Assembly (NCBI RefSeq): GCF_016765675.1 | Contig: NZ_JAESWB010000025.1 | Span: 310,001-374,000, forward strand | Direction: 5' to 3' | Length of the DNA stretch: 64,000 nt | From: Neobacillus paridis | GTDB taxonomy: Bacteria; Bacillota; Bacilli; Bacillales; Cytobacillaceae | Part shown: one piece after another, positions 58,379 through 64,000 of the stretch | How the letters are laid out: every line of letters starts with the position of its first letter | Numbering within the stretch: the stretch's first letter is position 1 | Made by a program: the position numbers and the translations under genes | Notes under the pieces: model-generated | What the model saw: the letters and a program-made list of their open reading frames with translations, nothing else | The model's database searches: none | Told to the model about the DNA's origin: nothing

Positions 58379-59761
58379 ATGAATGTAACCATGGAACAAA
58401 TCGTTTCTCACGCAAAGCACAGAGGGTTTATTTTCCCAGGCTCAGAAATTTACGGCGGTCTTGCAAACACTTGGGATTACGGCCCATTAGGAGTTGAATT
58501 TAAAAACAATATAAAGCAGGCCTGGTGGAAAAAATTCGTCCAACAGACGCCGTTAAACGTCGGCTTAGATGCAAGTATCTTAATGAATCCGAGAACATGG
58601 GAAGCTTCTGGACATATCGGCAACTTTAATGACCCAATGATTGATTGCAAGAATTGTAAAGCGCGGCATCGTGCCGATAAATTAATTGAAAATGCCCTTG
58701 AAGAAAAAGGGATCGAAATGGTTGTTGATGGTCTTCCATTTACGAAAATGGAAGAATTAATCAAGGAACATCATATTGCCTGCCCCGACTGCGGAAGTCA
58801 TGATTTTACCGGCATCAGGCAATTTAATCTAATGTTCAAAACCTTCCAGGGAGTGACGGAAACTAGCACAAACGAGATTTTTCTGCGCCCTGAAACGGCA
58901 CAAGGAATTTTTGTTAACTTTAAAAATGTTCAAAGAACCATGAGGAAGAAACTGCCGTTTGGTATCGCGCAAATTGGAAAAAGCTTTAGAAATGAAATTA
59001 CACCGGGGAATTTTACCTTCCGTACAAGAGAATTTGAACAAATGGAGTTGGAGTTTTTCTGCAAGCCGGGAGAAGAATTAAAATGGTTTGACTATTGGAA
59101 GCAATTTGCCGAAAACTGGCTGCTTTCATTAGGCCTCAAAAAAGATAACTTAAGACTCCGCGATCACTCTGAGGAAGAACTTTCCCATTACAGTAATGCA
59201 ACCACAGACTTTGAATATAAGTTTCCGTTCGGCTGGGGTGAGCTTTGGGGAATTGCTTCGAGAACCGATTACGATTTAAAACAGCATATGGAATATTCCG
59301 GTGAGGACTTCCACTACCTGGATCCCGACACAAATGAAAAGTATATTCCTTACTGTATCGAACCTTCACTTGGTGCAGACCGGGTTACCTTAGCCTTTTT
59401 AATTGATGCTTATGATGAGGAACAACTTGAAGACGGCACTTCCAGAACTGTTATGCATTTCCATCCGGCGCTTGCTCCATTTAAGGCTGCTGTTCTGCCA
59501 TTATCGAAAAAGCTGTCTGAAGGAGCCAAGGAAGTTTTTGCAGCCCTTTCTGAGCATTTTAATGTAGATTATGATGAGTCTGGTTCCATCGGTAAACGTT
59601 ACCGCCGCCACGATGAAATCGGTACACCATTCTGTATCACCTATGATTTTGATTCCATCGAGGACAAAATGGTAACCGTCAGAGACCGGGATACAATGGA
59701 ACAAACTCGCCTGCCAATTACAGAGCTAATTAGCTTTTTGCATGAAAAGATCAGGTATTAA
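58379..59761 (+). CDS. glyQS: glycyl-tRNA synthetase (class II, alpha2 type)
   Basis: Charges tRNA-Gly. 460 aa, the single-chain dimeric type and not the GlyQ/GlyS pair of B. subtilis. Motifs: motif 1 region near 30-60, zinc-binding-like CKNCKARH and CPDCGSHD (about 88-150), motif 2 [21 protein letters not shown] (about 200-220, in two parts), motif 3 [10 protein letters not shown] near 335. Controlled by the T-box upstream. AAAGGAG supports ATG 58379. Confidence 0.95.
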   Translation: MNVTMEQIVSHAKHRGFIFPGSEIYGGLANTWDYGPLGVEFKNNIKQAWWKKFVQQTPLNVGLDASILMNPRTWEASGHIGNFNDPMIDCKNCKARHRADKLIENALEEKGIEMVVDGLPFTKMEELIKEHHIACPDCGSHDFTGIRQFNLMFKTFQGVTETSTNEIFLRPETAQGIFVNFKNVQRTMRKKLPFGIAQIGKSFRNEITPGNFTFRTREFEQMELEFFCKPGEELKWFDYWKQFAENWLLSLGLKKDNLRLRDHSEEELSHYSNATTDFEYKFPFGWGELWGIASRTDYDLKQHMEYSGEDFHYLDPDTNEKYIPYCIEPSLGADRVTLAFLIDAYDEEQLEDGTSRTVMHFHPALAPFKAAVLPLSKKLSEGAKEVFAALSEHFNVDYDESGSIGKRYRRHDEIGTPFCITYDFDSIEDKMVTVRDRDTMEQTRLPITELISFLHEKIRY

Positions 59762-59786
59762 AATGAAACATTCAATGGTCTAATGG

Positions 59787-60419
59787 GTGGTGAGGACAAT
59801 AGAACTAACAAAACGTCAGGAGCAGATATTGCAAATCGTCAAAGAAAGCGGCCCGATAACGGGAGAACACATTGCCGAGCAATTAAACCTAACTCGGGCA
59901 ACATTGCGTCCAGATCTAGCCATTTTAACGATGGCTGGGTTCCTGGATGCTAGGCCGCGGGTTGGCTACTTTTACACGGGAAAATCAGGAACGCAATTAT
60001 TAACTGAAAATCTGCAAAAAATTTATGTGAAAGAATACCAATCCATTCCGGTTGTCGTAAATGAAAACGTTTCGGTTTATGATGCCATTTGCACAATGTT
60101 TTTAGAGGATGTAGGGACATTATTCGTCGTAGACAAAGGTTCGCATTTAGTTGGGGTTTTATCCAGAAAAGATTTACTACGGGCCAGCATTGGAAAACAG
60201 GAACTGACAACCATTCCTGTACATATCATCATGACGCGTATGCCAAACATCACGATGTGTGAACGGGAGGACCTTTTAATTGATGTTGCCAAAAAGTTAA
60301 TTGAAAAACAAATTGATGCCCTCCCGGTTGTTAAAAAGACAGATCACGGGTTTGAGGTAATCGGAAGAATAACGAAAACGAATATAACCAGGGCATTTGT
60401 TGCTCTGGGCGAAGAATAA
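59787..60419 (+). CDS. ccpN: CcpN-type repressor of gluconeogenesis
   Basis: A transcription factor that represses gapB and pckA during glycolytic growth in B. subtilis. 210 aa: N-terminal winged helix (QEQILQIVKESGPITGEHIA, LTRATLRPDLAILTMAG; 1-65), then two CBS domains (about 80-140 and 145-205) that sense nucleotides. GTG start after GGTGG. Followed by yqfL, with which it acts in carbon control. Confidence 0.9.
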   Translation: MVRTIELTKRQEQILQIVKESGPITGEHIAEQLNLTRATLRPDLAILTMAGFLDARPRVGYFYTGKSGTQLLTENLQKIYVKEYQSIPVVVNENVSVYDAICTMFLEDVGTLFVVDKGSHLVGVLSRKDLLRASIGKQELTTIPVHIIMTRMPNITMCEREDLLIDVAKKLIEKQIDALPVVKKTDHGFEVIGRITKTNITRAFVALGEE

Positions 60420-60452
60420 AATGTTGCTTTTCAGAGGGGATGATGAAAGGGA

Positions 60453-61262
60453 ATGAATACGTCAATTATTTATGTCGTATCCGATTCAGTTGGGGAAACA
60501 GCAGAATTAATGACGAAAGCAGCTATTAGTCAGTTTAACGGCTCCGGAATGACTTTGAAACGATTTCCCTATGTTGAAGATAAGGAACATATTGATGAAG
60601 TATTGTCCCTCGTCTCATTAGACAAGGGGATGGTCGCATTTACTCTGGTAAAACCAGAAATGCGCACATATATGCTAAAGCGGGCGGAAAAAGAGGGAAT
60701 TGTGGCTGTTGACCTCATCGGTCCAATCATCGATAATATTCAAGCTTTTACCGGTAAGACGCCTTTATTTGAGCCAGGCCTTGTGAGAAAACTGGACGAG
60801 GATTATTTCAAAAAGATCGAAGCAATCGAGTTTGCCGTCAAATATGATGATGGCAGAGACCCCCGGGGAATTTTAAAAGCGGATATTGTGTTAATTGGCG
60901 TATCGAGGACCTCGAAAACGCCATTATCGCAATACCTCGCACATAAGCGCCTAAAGGTCGCCAATGTGCCGCTTGTGCCGGAGGTTGACCCGCCTGAGGA
61001 ACTTTATCGGGTACCGAAAGAAAAGTGCTTTGGGTTAAAAATCAGCCCTGAAAAATTAAATCATATCCGCAGAGAGAGGTTAATTTCTTTAGGGTTAAAT
61101 GATCAAGCAAGTTATGCCAATATCAATCGAATTCGAGAAGAAATAGACTTTTTTGAGCAGGTCGTGACCAAAATTAACTGTCCAGTTATCGATGTAACCA
61201 ATAAGGCAGTAGAGGAAACAGCCAATGTTATTCTTAGCTATTTTTATAAAGGAAAAGCTTAA
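60453..61262 (+). CDS. yqfL: PPDK/PEP synthase regulatory protein YqfL
   Basis: A DUF299-type bifunctional serine/threonine kinase and Pi-dependent pyrophosphorylase, 269 aa. It begins [20 protein letters not shown] and has the P-loop-like [11 protein letters not shown] (about 150-160). In B. subtilis yqfL follows ccpN and modulates its effect. The classical target, pyruvate phosphate dikinase, is not in this window. Confidence 0.92.
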   Translation: MNTSIIYVVSDSVGETAELMTKAAISQFNGSGMTLKRFPYVEDKEHIDEVLSLVSLDKGMVAFTLVKPEMRTYMLKRAEKEGIVAVDLIGPIIDNIQAFTGKTPLFEPGLVRKLDEDYFKKIEAIEFAVKYDDGRDPRGILKADIVLIGVSRTSKTPLSQYLAHKRLKVANVPLVPEVDPPEELYRVPKEKCFGLKISPEKLNHIRRERLISLGLNDQASYANINRIREEIDFFEQVVTKINCPVIDVTNKAVEETANVILSYFYKGKA

Positions 61263-61290
61263 CACATAATCTTTTGATTATGTGTTTTCT
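61261..61290 (+). terminator. terminator after yqfL
   Basis: AACACATAATC pairs with GATTATGTGTT around TTTT, followed by TTC. Confidence 0.75.
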
Positions 61291-61895
61291 AATGAAAAAA
61301 GTAAGCAAAAGTTGTGGCAAATTGATCATAAATATACTATAATAAAAAATTGTGATAAAAATGAATCTTTTAGGTTTAGACTTGCATGGGAACGAATAAA
61401 CTATTTACTGTCAGATGTCAAGTCAGATACCATATTTGTCTCTTAAAAAATTCGACATAAATCCTATCTCTCTTTTTCATGAAAACAAAAATGCTTATTA
61501 GATAAAATCCCCCTAAAATATGTCTAAACCACTCACTTGTTGTAATGTTTTCATGATAAAAATAGACATTAAAGAAGGAATATGCAGAGTAATGTAGAAT
61601 TAATAAAAAGAAAAAAGCTGTTCCGACAATTTATATGGTTACTCCAAACCCTGTCCGGATAAGGCGGAAATTGTCGAACCTGTTTCAGGATATGAAGTTG
61701 GACTCTTAATGCGGCTTCCTATGATCATCAAGATGGGAGTACATAGGCCAACTGGAATATGTTAATACCTTAAAGAGACCAAATTCTTTTCAATCTGAAG
61801 ATCGTTTGCGATTGACAATGAAATTTTGTCGAAAATTGAAGGGATTTAGCGGATGTATGTCGAATAAATGTTGTTAGCAAAATGGAGTTGTTTTC
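61291..61895. other. yqfL-dnaG gap
   Basis: About 600 bp with no ORF of worth; yqxD, which lies here in B. subtilis, is missing. A possible -10 TATAAT is at 61338-61343 with only a weak -35. The inverted words TTTTCATGAAAACA and TGTTTTCATGA occur near 61490 and 61545. A strongly foldable block spans 61624-61752. Confidence 0.5.
61624..61752 (+). ncRNA. candidate structured RNA upstream of dnaG
   Basis: Three consecutive stems: CGACAATTT (61624-61632) with AAATTGTCG (61668-61676), enclosing GGTT-N6-AACC; CCTG-TTT-CAGG (61679-61689); and GTTGG plus CCTATG pairing with the continuous CATAGGCCAAC (61742-61752). No reading frame. I do not recognise an Rfam family; it could be a leader of the dnaG-sigA operon or a separate RNA. 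Confidence 0.5.
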
Positions 61896-63704
61896 ATGGC
61901 AGAACGTATTTCCGAAGAAAAGATAACCCAAATTCGTCAGGCTGTAGATATAGTTGAAATTATCAGTGACTATGTTCAATTAAAAAAACAGGGACGAAAT
62001 TACTTCGGATTATGCCCCTTCCATGGAGAAAGTACTCCTTCTTTTTCGGTCTCACCCGATAAGCAGATTTTCCATTGCTTTGGCTGTGGTGCTGGTGGAA
62101 ATGTTTTTACTTTCTTAATGGAGCTAGAGGGCATTTCATTTCAAGAGTCCGTAATCAAACTAGCCTCCCGGGCGAATATTGACCTTGAGATCAAGCTAAA
62201 CATCGCACAAACGGAGAATAAACAGTCTAAAGAGCTGCAAGCAATGAAAGATGCTCATGAGCTGTTACGTAAATTTTACCATCATTTGCTGGTCAATACA
62301 AAAGAAGGTCAGCATGCGTTGGAGTATCTTTATCAAAGAGGTTTTAGCCGGGAATCAATCGATCAATTTCAACTAGGCTATTCGCTAAACTCTTGGGACT
62401 TTGTCGCCCATTTTCTTTTAAAAAGAAATTTCTCCGCTGAATTAATGGAAAAAGCAGGACTTATCATAAAGCGTGAGAGAGATGGAACATTTTTTGATCG
62501 CTTCAGAGATCGAATTATGTTTCCAATATTTGACCGAAATGGAAATACGATTGCTTTTTCCGGGAGATCGCTTGGGGGCGAAGACCCTAAATATTTAAAT
62601 AGTCCCGAAACGGCAATCTTTAATAAAAGCAAAATTTTATACAATTATCATCAGGCAAAATCCAGTATCAAAAAATTGCGTCATGCCGTTTTATTTGAAG
62701 GCTTTGCCGATTGTATAGCAGCAAGTCGTGCTGGGGTCGAAAACGGCATTGCCACAATGGGTACATCGTTGACGGATGAGCATATTTCGCTGTTACGTCA
62801 AGGCGTCCAATCCGTGATTATTTGTTATGATTCCGATAATGCCGGGATTGAAGCGGCATATCGCGCAGGATTGCATTTACAGGATGCTGGTTTTGAGATA
62901 AAAGTTGCGCTGATGCCTGAAGGTATGGATCCGGATGAGTACATTAAAAAAAATGGCCCCGATAAATTTCGTCACGAAGTGATTGAGGCCAGTTTAACCT
63001 GGATGGGCTTTAAATTTCTTTATTTCCGCAGGGGAAAAAACCTGCAAAATGAAGGAGATAGGCTAAACTATATCGAAGAAATAATAAAAGAAATCAGCAA
63101 ATTGCCAATGGCAGTGGAAAGAGATCATTATTTACGGCAGTTGGCGGATGAATTTTCTCTTTCATTAGATGCTTTAAAGCAGCAGCAAAAGCAATATTAC
63201 TTTGCTGAAAAAAGGAAAGCCAAAGGAAAAACCGGGCAGCCATTTAAACCTGCTGTTATCCCTAGACAAGCAAAAGAATTAAAACCTGCCCATTATTCTG
63301 CAGAGCAATATATAATTGCTCATATGCTAAAAGATCGTGACATGGTATATAAAGTCCAGGATTTGCTTGCAGGAAATACATTTAATATTGATGAGCATCA
63401 GGCAATTGTCACTTATCTGCTGGAATTTTATGAAGAGCACTCACAACCAGATCCTGCTGCCTTTTTAACCTATATACAAGATGATAATCTTAGAAGAATG
63501 GTTGCAAATATTGAAATGTTGTCGATTAATGAAGAGTTAACCGACCAGGAATTATCTGATTATATCAAACAGGTGTTGAATTACAAAAAAATGTTAATGA
63601 TAAAGGAAAAAGAGGAAAAACAGAAAGAGGCAGAACGGCAAAAGGATTATTTAAAAGCAGCTATTATTGCAAATGAAATTATTCAATTGCGTAAATCATT
63701 ATAG
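61896..63704 (+). CDS. dnaG: DNA primase
   Basis: Makes RNA primers for replication. 602 aa: N-terminal CHC2 zinc finger (CPFHGES and CFGCGAGG, about 40-66), a Toprim domain with VLFEGFADC and CYDSDNAG (about 265-315), and a C-terminal helicase-binding domain (about 455-602). TGGAGTTG upstream. First coding gene of the dnaG-sigA operon here. Confidence 0.96.
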   Translation: MAERISEEKITQIRQAVDIVEIISDYVQLKKQGRNYFGLCPFHGESTPSFSVSPDKQIFHCFGCGAGGNVFTFLMELEGISFQESVIKLASRANIDLEIKLNIAQTENKQSKELQAMKDAHELLRKFYHHLLVNTKEGQHALEYLYQRGFSRESIDQFQLGYSLNSWDFVAHFLLKRNFSAELMEKAGLIIKRERDGTFFDRFRDRIMFPIFDRNGNTIAFSGRSLGGEDPKYLNSPETAIFNKSKILYNYHQAKSSIKKLRHAVLFEGFADCIAASRAGVENGIATMGTSLTDEHISLLRQGVQSVIICYDSDNAGIEAAYRAGLHLQDAGFEIKVALMPEGMDPDEYIKKNGPDKFRHEVIEASLTWMGFKFLYFRRGKNLQNEGDRLNYIEEIIKEISKLPMAVERDHYLRQLADEFSLSLDALKQQQKQYYFAEKRKAKGKTGQPFKPAVIPRQAKELKPAHYSAEQYIIAHMLKDRDMVYKVQDLLAGNTFNIDEHQAIVTYLLEFYEEHSQPDPAAFLTYIQDDNLRRMVANIEMLSINEELTDQELSDYIKQVLNYKKMLMIKEKEEKQKEAERQKDYLKAAIIANEIIQLRKSL

Positions 63705-63744
63705 ATTTAGTTTACTGTCTTTGATTTTGGAAGGAGGGTTTCCT

Positions 63745-64000
63745 ATGGCTGCTGAAAAATCAGCCCGGTCACAGGAGGTCGAGAATGAATTGACCTTAGA
63801 ACAGGTGAAACAACAATTAACAGAAGTAGGAAAAAAAGTCGGCGTCCTTGCCTATGATGATATTGCTGAAAAAATGTCGCATTTTGATTTAGACTCACAT
63901 CAAATGGATGAATTCTATGAGTTTCTTGGTGATCAGGGAATTGAATTAGTCGGTGATGGCGATGATGAGGATCCAAGCATCAAAGATTTAGCGAAAGAAG
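63745..64000 (+). CDS. sigA: major sigma factor SigA (RpoD), 5' end only
   Basis: The first 85 codons of the housekeeping sigma factor, cut by the window edge. [20 protein letters not shown] is followed by the region 1.1 segment with [20 protein letters not shown] and the acidic [16 protein letters not shown] lies 6 bp before ATG 63745. It is 40 bp downstream of dnaG, the conserved macromolecular-synthesis order. Confidence 0.95.
   Translation, partial: MAAEKSARSQEVENELTLEQVKQQLTEVGKKVGVLAYDDIAEKMSHFDLDSHQMDEFYEFLGDQGIELVGDGDDEDPSIKDLAKE

Overview
The window is a chromosomal segment of a low-G+C, endospore-forming Bacillaceae (Bacillus/Neobacillus-like). Gene content and order follow the yrr-yqe-yqf region of Bacillus subtilis almost gene for gene. 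It carries sporulation genes (sigK, sda, gpr, spoIIP, yqfC, yqfD), the competence operon comEABC, the hrcA-grpE-dnaK-dnaJ heat-shock cluster, and the start of the dnaG-sigA operon. I cannot name the species from sequence alone.

Layout. 0.2-3.7 kb: tRNA wobble-uridine modification genes (trmR, yrrN, yrrO) and udk. 3.9-7.7 kb: greA, a class B penicillin-binding protein, yrrS, mtnN. 7.7-10.4 kb: an accessory patch of very small ORFs (tandem YrzI-family peptides, a Gly/Tyr/Trp-rich membrane peptide), repeat-derived hairpins, a gene remnant behind an intact-looking promoter, and a BNR-repeat lipoprotein. 10.5-18.0 kb: sigK, cut in two by a 6.78-kb skin-like element. 18.1-25.3 kb: pssA, psd, sda, then the yqe operon (yqeG, yqeH, aroE, yhbY, nadD, yqeK, rsfS, yqeM). 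25.4-31.9 kb: comER, comEA-EB-EC, yqzM, holA, rpsT. 32.0-38.0 kb: gpr, spoIIP, yqxA, lepA, hemW. 38.0-46.4 kb: CIRCE-controlled hrcA-grpE-dnaK-dnaJ, then prmA, rsmE, mtaB. 46.4-52 kb: rpsU, yqeY, a SigW-type promoter with nfeD-floA-yqfB, then yqfC-yqfD-phoH. 52.3-57 kb: pgpH, ybeY, dgkA, cdd, era, yqzL. 57.3-64 kb: recO, T-box-controlled glyQS, ccpN, yqfL, dnaG and the first 85 codons of sigA.

The main point of interest is the sigK locus. The N-terminal 114 codons (17971-17630, minus strand) and C-terminal 123 codons (10850-10479) of pro-sigma-K are separated by an element bounded by a 6-bp direct repeat. Recombination at that repeat restores an in-frame 237-residue pro-sigma-K. The element carries its own large serine recombinase, oriented like sigK and next to its N-terminal part, so this looks like a miniature version of the developmentally excised skin element. 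Its cargo is small: a Cro/XRE-type regulator, coupled small ORFs, a DUF3231-type protein, an 81-aa ORF and a probable short non-coding RNA. There are no phage structural genes. About 2 kb of it is non-coding, with dyads and tandem repeats.

Other points worth a second look: a DnaA-box cluster and a LexA-like palindrome upstream of sda; two genes (pbpI, yqfC) whose Shine-Dalgarno lies inside the 3' arm of an intrinsic terminator; a strongly structured intergenic region where yqxD would be expected before dnaG; and two families of dispersed structured repeats.
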